A stretch of 64,000 nucleotides of DNA. Origin: Limnephilus marmoratus. Its lineage: Eukaryota; Arthropoda; Insecta; Trichoptera; Limnephilidae. Positions 1 through 11,218 of this stretch are shown here, one piece after another. Numbering within the stretch: the stretch's first letter is position 1; every line of letters starts with the position of its first letter. Below the pieces are notes generated by a model. That model was not told the origin of the DNA and did no database searches. It was given only the letters and a program-made list of their open reading frames with translations. The stretch spans positions 6,696,001-6,760,000 of the forward strand of contig OU862913.1 of the NCBI GenBank assembly GCA_917880885.1, written 5' to 3'. The translations under genes and the position numbers were made by a program.

Positions 1-479
1 CCGGCCCGCCATGCATTCGGCGGGCAGTAGCAACTATCGCTACAACCCAGATAAAACTCACTCTATGAACCCTGGCACCATTGCTTAGACACTATTCATA
101 GCCTAACCACTTAGGGTAATCTTAGGCATAGGTGTTGGTTATCTAATAAATGGTTCCCGGTGCGGCGGTACCCATAACCGCTTCCCAAATTGAGATTTTG
201 TATATTTTTAGTTGACTGTCATACTAAGGCACTTTTTAACTTTTATTTCTCAAGAAAGTTCACGATCCCCCAAATGAAGCCCTCTTCTTATTTGGAAGAC
301 GATATAAGTCACATGTATTTTGATACATGAAAATTATTATCCCACTGACAATAAAATACCAAACTCCGTTCTGAAGGTGCTTGAAAGTAAATGGTATTTC
401 CTTCCTAAAGCGTCGGTCCCTGAATGGTCCCGGTGGCATCTAGGCTCCTTCTTATTTCTGAAATTAATCTCAATCCTTG
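1..479. other. Flank left of the BEL element, no gene seen
   Basis: I see no convincing gene in this stretch. A short open frame at 320-547 runs across the LTR boundary at 480 and has no recognisable domain. The last five bases, CCTTG at 475-479, are one copy of the BEL target duplication; the other copy is at 13048-13052. The original target therefore read from this flank straight into the sequence at 13053. Confidence 0.6.
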
Positions 480-796
480 TGTTTAAAAAGCGAAGGTTAC
501 TGACAGCTAGCGTAGCATTTTTGTTTTGTTGTTTTGTTTTGTGTTAGGAATTTTGTTATAAAATTAATATGGCTTTTGAAGTAATGGAGCTCTCTCTTAT
601 GTTTCTGATATCTTGAAACACAGCTAGATTTAACTAGCAAATGGTCTGATGACCACAATATCAGTGCTTGTCGGTCTGGGAAAAGTTATTGTAATATGTG
701 CTTTTATAAAGTGAATAAACTAGAAGAATTCCGCCATTGAAAGAAGCTGTTTTTCATTTGAAGTCTTTCTACCACAAAAAAAAACAATCTTTAACA
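480..796 (+). repeat. 5' LTR of the BEL element
   Basis: This is a 317-bp LTR that starts TGTTTAAAAAGCG and ends CTTTAACA. It matches the copy at 12732-13047 along its whole length. Differences seen are near 565 (AATTAAT against AAATAAT), near 720 (AACTAG against AACCAG) and in the terminal A-run. It should carry promoter and polyadenylation signals of the element; a GAATAAA motif lies about 80 bp from its end. Confidence 0.95.
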
Positions 797-814
797 TGGC
801 CCTTACGAGCGGAT
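797..814 (+). other. Candidate primer-binding site of the BEL element
   Basis: The sequence TGGCCCTTACGAGCGG starts immediately after the LTR terminal CA. Position and the TGG start are those of a tRNA primer-binding site. I could not match it to a particular tRNA. Confidence 0.5.
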
Positions 815-1198
815 GAAGGCATCAGAGTAGCCAAAAATACGATGAACCAGCGACCTATTTAAAAAACAGAAAGATGAAAACATGAAAAACATGAAAATTC
901 AACCTCAAAATGATAAGTATCCCTGCCCATTCGAGTATATTCCGTGAAAACATTCAAACAAGCGCTATTTTTTGTGTCAATGTTCTAATTTAAAAACAAA
1001 AAATTAACTACCCGCAGTGTGAAATGCAAATGTTATTATAGGTTAATTGTTTAGAAGATGATTATTGTTAGATTCTGTCATTGTTTATAGCTTGAATTGG
1101 TTGTTAGTATTTTTTTATGCGATATTGCACAGAAAGTATTTTTGAATGAACATTTTTAGCATTTTTAGTGTCGAATTATTGTCAAATACGTAATAAAA

Positions 1199-2620
1199 AT
1201 GGATAATTTAAAATCGTTCATTAACAAACGAGGAGTGTTGAAAGGTAAACTTACTAGATTCGGAGATTCATTAAATTCATTAGCCACAAATGAAATTAAA
1301 ATTCGCTATGCTAGAATTGAAAAAATAATTGATGATTTCGAAGCGATCCAGGAACAAATAGAAAGCCTTCCGGATTCCAACGAAATCGATAATAATTTGC
1401 AAAGGAAGAATTTTGAAAATCAATATTATTCAATTTTAGCGACAGCAAAGGCAGCTATTCAGTCCGTGGAGACTCCCAAATTAGAAATCAAGTTACCCAA
1501 CCTTCAGTTACGAGAATTCAACGGCGACCCAAAAAATTGGATTAATTTTATAGAAACATTTAAGACACTGGTTCATAACAATACTGCCTTAAGCAATGTA
1601 CAGAAGTTTTATTATCTGCAATCCTGTTTAAAGGGGAATGCAGCAAAGATAATCGCCAATTTCGAGGTATCAGACCTGAATTATATATCAGCTTTTGAAT
1701 TATTGCAACAGAGATTTGCAAACTTACGAACTACCGTACAAAGGCACATCCAAGCTCTGTTTCAACTTAAAGAGATGAAATATGAGGATCCAGTAGCCAT
1801 GCGTTACCTGTTTGATGAAACTAATGTAAATCTAAAAGCCTTGCAAAATTTAGGCTTGAAAATCGAACAATGGGATGCTTTAATTATATTCGTAATTTCT
1901 AATAAATTGGATGCAAGTTCTAGAAAGCATTGGGAACAAACCCCATTGCAGGATGAGCTACCAACATTACAGGAATTTCTTAAATGTTTAACCTCGCGTG
2001 CGCAAGTTTTGGAATTAATGTTAAATACAGAATCAAAAAATTTCCTACCCACCCGAAAGCAAATGGTAGCAACAATAATACTAAAAAGGAATCGGTATTT
2101 TTAGCTGCTACCCACAATAATTGTATTTGTTGTAATGACAAAGGACATAAAATATTATTGTAAAATTTTTTTAAAATTAAATTCAGGAGAGAGAGCCAAC
2201 GCAATAAGGAGGTACCGTGCCTGCTTCAAGTGTTTGAGGTTAGGACATACGGCCCCATATTGTAAAATTAATTTGAAATGCGAGCATTGTGATAGCGATA
2301 GCCACAATACATTATTGCACAAGGAGATGCATCCGAGCGATGACTCCATGAATAAAGGTGAAGATCACCCCGGAGGTGACTGCCAAATGGATGCTGAACG
2401 AGTTTCAGTGTCAAACCATTCAGCCTTAGCGAAGGTAGAAAAAACAATATTATTGTCGACTGCTGTCATTGGGGTGGTAGATCACAATAATAAAGTGCAT
2501 GAGGCACGGGTCTTAATAGATTCTGGGGCCCAAGCCAATTTTATGTGCGAAAAGTTCGCAATGAAATTAAATTTAAGATGTGAAAATATAAATAAGCCTG
2601 TGTTAGGCATACACAACAAT
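1199..2620 (+). pseudogene. BEL gag and protease start, frame-disrupted and cut by the nested BEL
   Basis: The first open part (1199-2104) encodes a Gag-like protein with a DUF1759-type region around residues 98-240 (motifs LPNLQLREFNGDPKNW and LLQQRFANLR). The frame then meets a stop at 2102-2104, while the neighbouring frame carries the expected Cys-rich continuation (CICCNDKGH). Two compensating indels, near 2045 and 2150, would explain this. From 2135 the original frame resumes with CCHC knuckles (CFKCLRLGHTAPYC, then CEHC...H) and an aspartic protease start with the active-site motif LIDSGAQANF. Coding sequence is interrupted at 2620 by the nested element and continues in the same frame at 8119. 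Confidence 0.85.
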
Positions 2621-2625
2621 GTTAC

Positions 2626-3101
2626 TATATCGTGCACGCTGGCACGGGGTTTAGAATAACCTGTGGTTATTACTTGCTAAATCAAACGCCTATGGATCTC
2701 GACAGAATATGTTCATTAAACAAATACAAAGATATATCACAGAGGGACTTACGATACTGATGGCAATCTTGCCCGGTTTGTGGGTCCCTCGTGGTGGTTA
2801 GGCTGGTCCACAGGCAGCCGTTGTATAGTTCTTATGCGATGGGATGGTGAATTACCGGCGGTAAATTCACTACACGTATTATGATAGCTTATCACGATAT
2901 AGACAGTAATGTTGACAGCTGCGTTACGATCGGAAGACTGGCGAATACAACACTTGTTTTTTCTCCTTAACAACCGTTGACACCGGCAATTATCAGCCAA
3001 ATAAGTACCCAGTGTGCGAAATTCACCAATAGGTTTGAATTCTGGTCTTCGTAGGTGAATCAGAACAAACCTATCAAGATCCTATTAAGCGTTATGAAAC
3101 A
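2626..3101 (-). repeat. 3' LTR of the nested BEL
   Basis: This 476-bp LTR matches 7638-8113 with about six single-base differences, for example GAATATG against GATTATG and CTCCTTAAC against CTAATTAAC. It is the downstream LTR because the coding strand is minus. Short open frames inside it (2749-3000, minus) are repeated in the other LTR and are not genes. Confidence 0.94.
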
Positions 3102-3287
3102 TTCCACCCACCAAAATACAACAAAGTGTATTTTTAAAGAAAAATTTAAACCTTAATCAAAGCATGAAATGTTATGAAATGTTGTGTGAACGAAGAAATA
3201 ATTAAACTAGGTGATACGATATACTAAAACGTAACAAAAAAAAAACAATAATTATATTATTAAAAGTATCCGCGACAGCGAGAACGA

Positions 3288-4688
3288 TTAGTCAACTTGA
3301 CTAGGTAGTGAACATAATTTGGTTAATGGTCTCGTGAGAACAGAACCATTAGATGTACGGACCTTAGCGACACGCACAACGCCGTCTGGACATGGGTGCA
3401 ATTTATCGACTCGTGCTATAGGCCAATGCAAAGGGACAGTATTTTCGCTTCGGATTATAATCACATCATTTATATGTTGCCAACGACTCAGACGGTTGAT
3501 TTTCAGATCAGTATAATCCTCATCCGGCACGGAGGTCAAGGGTTCCAAATGCAAAAAATGACCTGGAGTTAACACTCGCAAATCGTTTGGGTCAGAACTC
3601 ATCGGGTAGAGAGGTCGAGAGTTTAACATGGCCTCAATCTGCACGAAGAGTGTTGTCAATTCCTCGAAAGTTAATGTTTGGTTACCAATTATGCGATAAA
3701 GATGAGATTTAACCGATTTAATTTGAATCTCCCATATGCCACCGAAACGGGAACTAGATTGAGGATTGAAACGAAAATCGATTTGTTCTGACTGTGAAGC
3801 AGTGTGCATGAACGAATTTTTAGCTCCGACAAAATTTGTACCGCAATCTGAGTGTATGGCATTTACACGACCTCGTCTACCTACAAATCGACGTAGCGCT
3901 GAAATGAAAAATTCGGTAGACAGATCTGAAGCTATTTCGAGATAATCAACGCCCACGATCGAAAATGGTTTAACCTGATTAACACGAGCAGCGGGTAGGT
4001 CACTCATGAAAGGTTCTAGAGGGGCTGGTTTTATGCGATAACATTGTATACACTTTGACAAACAGTGGCGGATGGCGCGCTTGGGCGACAGAATCCAAAA
4101 CTGCTGTGTCAACAAATATTGCATCGTGTTAATGCCTGGATGACAATGTTCTCGATGGAGAGTTTCTATCACAAGAAAAGTGAGCTTGGATTCACGAAAA
4201 AGTAGGGCAGGATGTTTATGCTCAAATTCAAGCACAGATCGAGATAACCTGCCACCCACCCTGAGCAAACCGTGGTCATCAATGAATGGATTGAGCTTTC
4301 GCATTTCTTTCGAAAGAAGGTTGCCCTCATTCAAGCGCGTGATATCATCCTTGAAATGTACACATTTAATATGTTTAAGTACTGTCAACAGCGAAGCGTG
4401 AACTTCGGTACGGTTCAATGGAAGATCCGACCGACGAGACTCTTTGTTACGTATGTTGTAAATGAATCTATGACAATAACCGAGAATGCGTTGAATCTTC
4501 CGGAGAGAAGAAACTTTAACTAGTAGTAAGTCCACCAAATTTTCATCCTGTTGGACTAATAACGATTGAACTCGTTCCTCAGAGTGAGGTTCAATTTCGT
4601 CGACATTAACATCTAAAGATGGCCAAGGCTGAATTAGCCACGGCGGCCCCGCCCACCATAACGTATTATCAACTAGATCTGCTGGGGA
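3288..4688 (-). pseudogene. Nested BEL integrase, with an in-frame deletion in the core
   Basis: This frame follows the gag-pol frame with one stop codon (4691-4689) between them and no shift. It has the zinc-binding H-H-C-C region (CIQCYRIKPAP after the paired histidines). The core shows GVDY (first Asp), IHSDCGTNFVGA (second Asp) and FGGIWE (Glu). Between GVDY and LEIASDLSTEFF about 30 residues are missing relative to the integrase of the surrounding element, so a core strand is lost and the enzyme is probably dead. The C-terminal part has the BEL signature TPGHFL and WPIARV followed by a predicted end at 3288. Confidence 0.85.
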
Positions 4689-7379
4689 TTAACCACGTGA
4701 AGCGACGTCCGCTGGATTATCGCCGGATAATACGTGATGCCACGAAGTATCTTCGAGGGCATCCTGGATGTGACTAACACGGTTCGCCACGAAAGTTTTC
4801 CAGCGATATGAAGGAGAACGTAACCATGCAAGCACAACGGTTGAATCGGACCACGTAAACGTATTAGAGATTGAAAGCAAGGGTACGTATAATTCCTTGA
4901 CGAATTTTAGAAGTTCTGCAAGAAGAACTGCCGCACAAAGTTCGAGACGAGGCAATGAAATACTTTTGGTGGGGGCGACTCGAGACTTGGCGCAAATTAA
5001 AAAGACTTGGACGATACCGTCAACGTCTGTGGTTCGTAAGTAAACTACCGCACCATATCCGATTTTCGAACTATCTGAGAAGCCATGTAGTTGGCACGAT
5101 TTCAGGTGAGGGACTGAAACCCAACGTGGGATTTCGAACGAATTCAAGAGCGGTAATTGTTTAGTGTAACGTTCCCATCGATAAACGATGTCAACGGGTG
5201 GGGTGTCATCCCAACCAACCCTTAAAATCCACAACCTTTGTACTAGAGATTTGACGAAGAACGTTGGATTTGCTATGACATTGCGTTCAAGTGAATGGAA
5301 TCTGCGTAAAGCGACTTCGCGCGACCCGGGAAAAGAGATATTCTTGTCCCTTTCTCGAAAAGACAAGGCTACGATGTATCGTTCTGAAGTGTCACGGGAA
5401 TGGTCCGCGCAGTACATCTGTTCACAGAGTTGTTCCTCGGGGGTGAGCTGTGAAGACTGGGGAATGGTGTCCAACTCCCATAGTCGCTTAACCTCTTCAT
5501 GGAGCCGGTTCTCGTTAGTTACGACGAACGATTTTATTTCGTGACCGGCGTCAGAACCAACCGAACCTAGAAGAAGCCAACCAAATACAGAATTGAAAGC
5601 TGATGGCTGATTACGACCACCCTTCACATTACCAGGTCTCAAAAGAGAAGTAAAGACCTCAGCACCCAGAAGAAGGTCAATCGGTCCCGGTTTGTGACAG
5701 TCAGGGTCAGCAAGAGGTAATTCTTGCAACTGATGCCATGACGACATATCTAATTGAACCGTTGGCATGTTGCCGCAGATAGTAGGCAGCGTGAGTGCCT
5801 TGATGTTAAAGAGAACCCGTTCCTCAACACCAACTTCTAATTGAATGACTCCTGACGCAGTTGCGGAAGATTGCCCTAAGCCACTAATTCTTCGAGAACT
5901 GGCTGTACGATGGATGCCTAGACGCTCTGCAGCGCGATCGGTGATGAAGTGAGCTTGACTGCCTGAATCGATCAACGCACGAAAAGTTTGAAACCTGCCG
6001 GAGGAATCGCGAATGCTAACCTTGGCAGTAGACAATAGAACTACGGACCTGTCACCTAAATTGGTGAGGACACTAATTTGAGGGTCCTCTTGGTCCGTAG
6101 ACGTCGTGGGGTGATGACCCCCCTCTTTAGAAGATATGGTTTCCTCACGATGGAGTAGAGTGTGATGCTTTTGGTTACATTTCTGACATTTAAATATAGA
6201 TTTACAATCTTTAAGATAATGAGACGAACGAAGACAATTAAAGCACCAACGGTGAGCTTTGGCGAATTGGATGCGATCCTGAACTGATTTTAGCGCGAAT
6301 GCCTTGCACTTGGAAATTAAATGTTCTTCCTCACAATAGGAGCACTTTGGAAAATTGATCGAGATCGAGGACCCATTGGATTCAGGTCGCACCTTCGTTA
6401 CATCGCAAAGAAGCGATGAAGTATGTTTTTTGGAAGCCTGTTCAGATTTACGTGCGGGAGGTTTGTACGCTGATCTTTCACCGTGGTGTTTTTCAACATG
6501 ATTGCGATCGGGAGACAAAAAATGTAAGTCTCGTACACGAGCTTCACACTGGTTATATAAAAACTCCTTTAGTTTCGAATATGATGGCAACTCAGTAGGA
6601 GACTGCAGTTGTTCGAAAGCGCACCTCGTTGGTGAATCCAATTTTGACAGAATCAAATAACAAAGCACGAAGTCCCAATTGTCTGTAGGGAGATCCAATT
6701 CTCTTAAGATTGTTAGATTTTCGTTAAACACGTCGAAAACGCGGCGAAATTCGTATGGATCGTTGGGCGGTAAATTTACATTTTGCATTTCCCGCCAACA
6801 CGTAAATGCCAGTTCGCGCGCGTTGCGATAACGCCCGATCAGTCTTTGATAAGCTTCCAAATAGTGGGCTCCCTGGACCGGGAATGTCCGAATTAAGCCT
6901 AATGCCTCGCCAGATACACTCGAAAATAAATACTGCATGCGTTCGATATTTGACAATAATTTGTTTTCATGAATTAAGGCATTAAACATATCACAAAATT
7001 CGGGCCATTGTTTGATATCGCCAGAGAATATTGGAATGCTTATCTTTGGTAATTTGACGTTCGTGCATACATTCGCGGTCTTAGATTCGACTGGTTGACT
7101 GGTCAACTTCTGATAAATTGCGACAATTTGGTAATACATTTCATCAAAAGCTTCGCGAATTTTATCTTCCTCAATTTGGTTTGAGTCATCTAAATTTAAT
7201 ATTTCGTCGTGAGATGTTTCAAATTCAAGAACTATCCTTTCAAGAGTTGTATAATGAGCCAACAGTAAGTCTTTCTTCGTTATATCGTGTAAAGCGATTT
7301 TAGCGATTTCATGCGTTTTTATCAATCTATTATTTGCTAATGTCCGTTTTCGGCGCAATGTTTGAATAGTTGGCGCCAT
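4689..7379 (-). pseudogene. Nested BEL Gag-protease-pol with the reverse transcriptase removed
   Basis: The likely start is the ATG at 7379 (MAPTIQTLRRKR); a longer reading starts at a non-ATG codon. In order the frame shows a DUF1759-type Gag region (KLPKISIPIFSGDIKQW), zinc knuckles (CSYCEEEHLISKC, CFNCLRSSHYLKDC, CQKCNQKHH), an aspartic protease with LIDSGSQAHFI, and a linker with PIDLLLGAEVF. It then jumps from FHSLERNVIANPTFF directly to VKSLVQRLWILRVGWDD, which belongs after RT, in the Peptidase_A17/RNase H-like connection. The whole RT palm, including the catalytic YVDD region, is missing without breaking the frame. The frame ends at NPADVASRG with a stop at 4691-4689. Confidence 0.9.
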
Positions 7380-7637
7380 TTTGATAATAAACACGAAAAG
7401 AAAATAGAAACGTACCTCGAAAGGAAATTGAATAAATCAATAGAATTTGTTATAATTTAAAAGTACCTACGGTAGGTCGAAAATGATTAAGAACTAGATA
7501 CCTAATTCTAAACTTCACTGTTTGAAATTAACAGTTCGAATGGTTGACATTTAAATTCACGAAACATTTCATAATATTTTTTTTTGCTTTGCAAATTTCA
7601 GATTTTAATATTTAAAGTTCGCTGATTTCGGCACCAA

Positions 7638-8113
7638 TATATCGTGCACGCTGGCACGGGGTTTAGAATAACCTGTGGTTATTACTTGCTAAATCAAACG
7701 CCTATGGATCTCGACAGATTATGTTCATTAAACAAATACAAAGATATATCACAGAGGGACTTACGATACTGATGGCAATCTTGCCCGGTTTGTGGGTCCC
7801 TCGTGGTCGTTAGGCTGGTCCACAGGCAGTCGTTGTATAGTTCTTATGCGATGGGATGGTGAATTACCGGCGGTAAATTCACTACACGTATTATGATAGC
7901 TTATCACGATATAGACAGTAATGTTGATAGCTGCGTTACGATCGGAAGACTGGCGAATACAACACTTGTTTTTTCTAATTAACAACCGTTGACACCGGCA
8001 ATTATCAGCCAAATAAGTACCCAGTGTGCGAAATTCACCAATAGGTTTGAATTCTGGTCTTCGTAGGTGAATCAGAACAAACCTATCAAGATCCTATTAA
8101 GCGTTATGAAACA
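7638..8113 (-). repeat. 5' LTR of the nested BEL
   Basis: Partner of the LTR at 2626-3101, same 476-bp length. On the minus strand it precedes the gag start by about 260 bp of leader. The outer base borders the GTTAC duplication at 8114-8118. Confidence 0.94.
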
Positions 8114-8118
8114 GTTAC

Positions 8119-9433
8119 CCATATAAAGAAACGTGTTGCGATTAAAATGAAATCTCTGAGGACAAATTATAACCAAAATATAACTTGTCTAATATTGCAG
8201 GAAATAACCACAAACCTACCTCAAGCAACAGTGGCCAGAAAAGAATTTAAGCTGCCGCCGGGATTACAAATGGCGGACCCAAATTTTAACATCGCGGCGC
8301 CTATTGATATCCTATTAGGCGCTGAGAGCTTTTGGGAGATACTAAAGGATGATCGGCTGAGATTGGATACCGGACCTACTCTTCAGAGGACTGAATTAGG
8401 GTGGATCATATCCGGCCCGATTAACATTCACCATAAAAAAAGGCCAGTACAAGAAATTTGTAGTTTATCAATAAACACATTATCCAATCAAATAGAAAAA
8501 TTCTGGAAAATGGAGGAAGTGAATCCTGCAAGATTTCAAAATCATGAGGAGAAGGCGTGTGAAGCAGATTTCGTCGCCACGCACTCTAGGGAGAGCGATG
8601 GTAGATACGTTGTGAGTCTGCCGCGCCGCCCTTGTGTGAGTCAACTTGGTGACTCGTTAAACACAGCGGAAAAAAGATTTAAGAACTTAGAAAAGAAATT
8701 TTTAATAAATCCTGAATTGAAATTGCAATATGTACAATTTATGCGGGAATATGAGCAATTAGGTCATATAGAGTTATGTGATAAATGGAGAGGGGATGAG
8801 CAATCCTTTTTTTTGCCGCATCACGCGGTCATTAAAGAAGCTATCACCACGACGAAGGTGCGTGTAGTTTTTGATGGTTCGGCAAAGTCGTCGACCGGAA
8901 TATCCCTGAATGATGCTCTAATGGTGGGAGTGGTCATTCAAAAGGACTTATACAGCCATTTATTACGTTTCAGAAAACATCGATACGTCATGACTGCGGA
9001 CATCGAAAAAATGTACTTGAATGACTTGGAAGTTTGTTTCAAGATGAAGAAACAAATATGTGATATCTTGCTGTCCGCAGGGATGACCCTGAGGAAGTGG
9101 AGATCAAATATTTTGGAATTGTCATCTGGGCGGAGCCAAGGTGAAATTGCCAAACAGGGTAATTGTGAAAAAATGATCACTGACAATTCCAAGAATGAAA
9201 AAATACTTGGATTAATTTGGAATAATGAATTAGATTACCTGTCATATGAAATTACAAAGCCGTCAGGTAAAACGGAGAGCAAGCGTCAAATATTATTGTG
9301 CATAGCTTTCACCTTTGATCCAACGCAGTGGCGGCACGTATCGTCGTCAGAAAATGCAGCGGATATACTGTCCCGAGGTACCACAGCTGAAAGGTTAGTC
9401 AACGCTTCAATATGGTGGAAGGGGCCAAGCTAG
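8119..9433 (+). pseudogene. Outer BEL protease end and reverse transcriptase remnant
   Basis: The frame continues the protease interrupted at 2620. It shows PIDILLGAESFWEIL and LGWIISGPI from the protease-RT linker, then the RT start (TTTKVRVVFDGSAKSS, and motif A as TADIEKMY). Directly after motif A the sequence jumps to ICDILLSAGMTLRKWRSN, which normally follows the YVDD motif by more than 100 residues. Motifs B and C of RT are therefore gone. A second jump (LCIAFTFDP to TQWRHVSSSENAADILSRG) removes most of the RNase H-like region. A TAG at 9431-9433 ends the frame; the next codon continues into integrase. Confidence 0.87.
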
Positions 9434-10276
9434 TTGACGGAAGATGTCAGCACTTGGCCAGTATCCAAGATGTCATGTTTGGATCCCCCGGAAATAAAAA
9501 GTAAAAATGTACTACTGGTAACTGATACTAAAGAATGGGATATTTTCGAAAAATTCTCATCGCTAACCAAATTAAAAAGAGTAATCGCTCAGGCGTTAAG
9601 ATTTATAAATAATTGTCGAAACCCTAAGGATAAAACATATGGCAATTTAACTGTCTCCGAGCTGGAAGCAGCTTTAAAATGTCTACTGAAATCATCGCAA
9701 GAACATTCCCTTAAAAGAGAATTGAAGGACTTAAAGAAGCATGGGTTAGTAAACAAAAACAGTAGATTGAAAGCTCTCAATCCCTGTTTAATGGAAGGCT
9801 TAATTTGTGCAAGTGGACGATTAAAATTAGCTATTTATTTATCGCATCATCAAAGACACCCTATAATATTGTCACCGGCACATAAACTAACTGAACTTAT
9901 TATACGTAATTATCATTATGAACATTTACATGCAGGTCCCCAAGCGCTGTTATCAGAAATACGCTTGAAATATTGGCCGATATTTGGGAGAAACACTGTT
10001 AAGCGTATCCTACATAAGTGTGTTGTATGTTTTAGATACCGAACTCAGGTTTGCCGGCAGATCATGGGAAACCTTCCAGTTGAGAGAGTTACTCCCAGTC
10101 GACCGTTCTCTGTCACAGGGGTCGACTATGCCGGACCGGTAGACACGAAGGCTGTAGCGCTGAGGAAATCTCCGCTCATTAAATCGTATCTTTGCATATT
10201 TGTTTGTTTTTCTACCAAAGCGGTTCATTTGGAACTCGTAACAGATTTGTCAAGCGATGCTTTTTTAAATTGTTAG
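9434..10276 (+). pseudogene. Outer BEL integrase, N-terminal part
   Basis: In frame with the preceding pol after a single TAG. It has the integrase zinc-binding region (HYEHLHAG then CVVCFRYR) and the first half of the core, with the first catalytic Asp in VTGVDYAGPVD and the strand LCIFVCFSTKAVHLEL. It breaks off after DLSSDAFL where copia-derived sequence begins. The rest of the core resumes at about 11219. Confidence 0.88.
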
Positions 10277-10302
10277 TGAGCCGGTTGTTATTGATTGTTG
10301 TG

Positions 10303-10914
10303 AGCCTGGTGAGCCGGTTTTTAAACTGTTACAATAAAACACACTGGAATACCGTGATGAAAATCCTCAAATATCTGAAAGACACAAAAGAGTATGGACT
10401 GTATTACTCATCCACATCACAGCCACCAGTAGTGACTGGTTATAGTGATGCTGACTACGCCAATGATCCAGATACAAGGCGTTCAATCACGGGCTATGTC
10501 TTCATCAAAAATGGAGCAGCTGTAACATGGTCTAGCCAACGACAACAAACAGTCGCCCTGTCAACAACAGAAGCGGAATTTATGGCAGCCTGTGCCGCAA
10601 CCAAAGAGGCTATGTGGATAAAACAGTTGTTATGTGATATTGGTGAATATAAACAAGACACAATGTGCTTACATTTAGACAATCAAAGTGCGATCAGTGT
10701 TATCAAAAATATAAACTTCCATAAACGCTGTAAACATATCGACATCAAGTATCACTTTGTTAAAGAAAAATATTATCAAAAAATTATTGATCTAAAATTT
10801 GTAAGTAGTGATAATCAATATGCAGATATATTTACCAAAGCATTGCCAAAAGATAAATTTCAATTTTTAAGATCTAAACTTGGCATGCACAATTACAGCT
10901 CTACAAGTACATAA
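10303..10914 (+). pseudogene. Copia reverse transcriptase end and RNase H
   Basis: The frame reads VSRFLNCYNKTHWNTVMKIL and YLKDT, then the copia RNase H hallmarks GYSDADYANDPDTRRSITG, WSSQRQQTVALSTTEAEF, CLHLDNQSAISV and HIDIKYHFVKEK, and ends with the ADIFTKALPKDKF tail. These are the canonical final motifs of Ty1/copia Pol. The upstream RT catalytic domain is absent, so this is a fragment. Confidence 0.9.
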
Positions 10915-11024
10915 AAGTAATATGTAAAAATTATTTCGAAAGTTGTATGTCTTATTTCAAAGGGTAATTAATACCCAGATAATTAAGATTTTTTAAATAT
11001 AAGAAGGCTTAAATTTAGAGGGAG

Positions 11025-11218
11025 TGTTGGATTTAAATTTCCCGCCCTTTTGCAGTCAACTCTAACTTGACTTTTGTTGTGATTAAAATATATGTGTAAC
11101 AATATTCTCTTTTTCCTTTGCAAAGCGAGTGTAAAGCGAGTGTACCTCTTATCAGTAAATAAAACCAAATTATATAATATAAGAGTTTATTTCCGTTTAA
11201 ATCATTAAAAGAGGTTCA
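11025..11218 (+). repeat. Copia 3' LTR
   Basis: It starts TGTTGGATTTAAAT directly after the purine tract TTAGAGGGAG and ends GGTTCA just before integrase sequence resumes. Its length is about 194 bp. It contains AATAAA near 11160. No partner LTR occurs in the window, so the boundary rests on the PPT-TG junction and the resumption of BEL coding sequence. Confidence 0.75.

Larger units (their letters stand above)
2626..8113 (-). mobile_element. Nested minus-strand BEL/Pao element with a deleted RT core
   Basis: Two 476-bp direct repeats (2626-3101 and 7638-8113) bound internal BEL/Pao coding sequence that lies wholly on the minus strand. The target duplication GTTAC is at 2621-2625 and 8114-8118. 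Removing the element with one duplication copy rejoins the host protease frame, which confirms the boundaries. Read on the minus strand the LTR starts TGTTTCATAACG and ends GATATA, so the 3' end is TA rather than the usual CA. A purine-rich GGTGGGTGGAA abuts the 3' LTR. A candidate primer site TGGTGCCGAAATCAG follows the 5' LTR at 7622-7636. About six LTR differences indicate a young insertion. Confidence 0.94.
10290..11218 (+). mobile_element. Copia (Ty1) 3' fragment inside the BEL integrase
   Basis: The fragment runs from the end of a copia RT through RNase H to a 3' LTR. There is no 5' LTR, Gag, integrase or most of RT, so it is truncated at its 5' side. The left junction (about 10267-10320) is untidy and holds repeats of GTGAGCC and GAGCCGG. 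I found no clear target duplication. It may have arrived by insertion and deletion or by template switching. Confidence 0.82.

Noticed and set aside
320..547. 75-codon plus-strand frame
   Set aside because: It crosses the BEL LTR boundary at 480 and has no recognisable domain.
2749..3000. 83-codon minus frame, repeated at 7761-8012
   Set aside because: It is within the LTR of the inner BEL, so it is duplicated by the LTR and not a gene.
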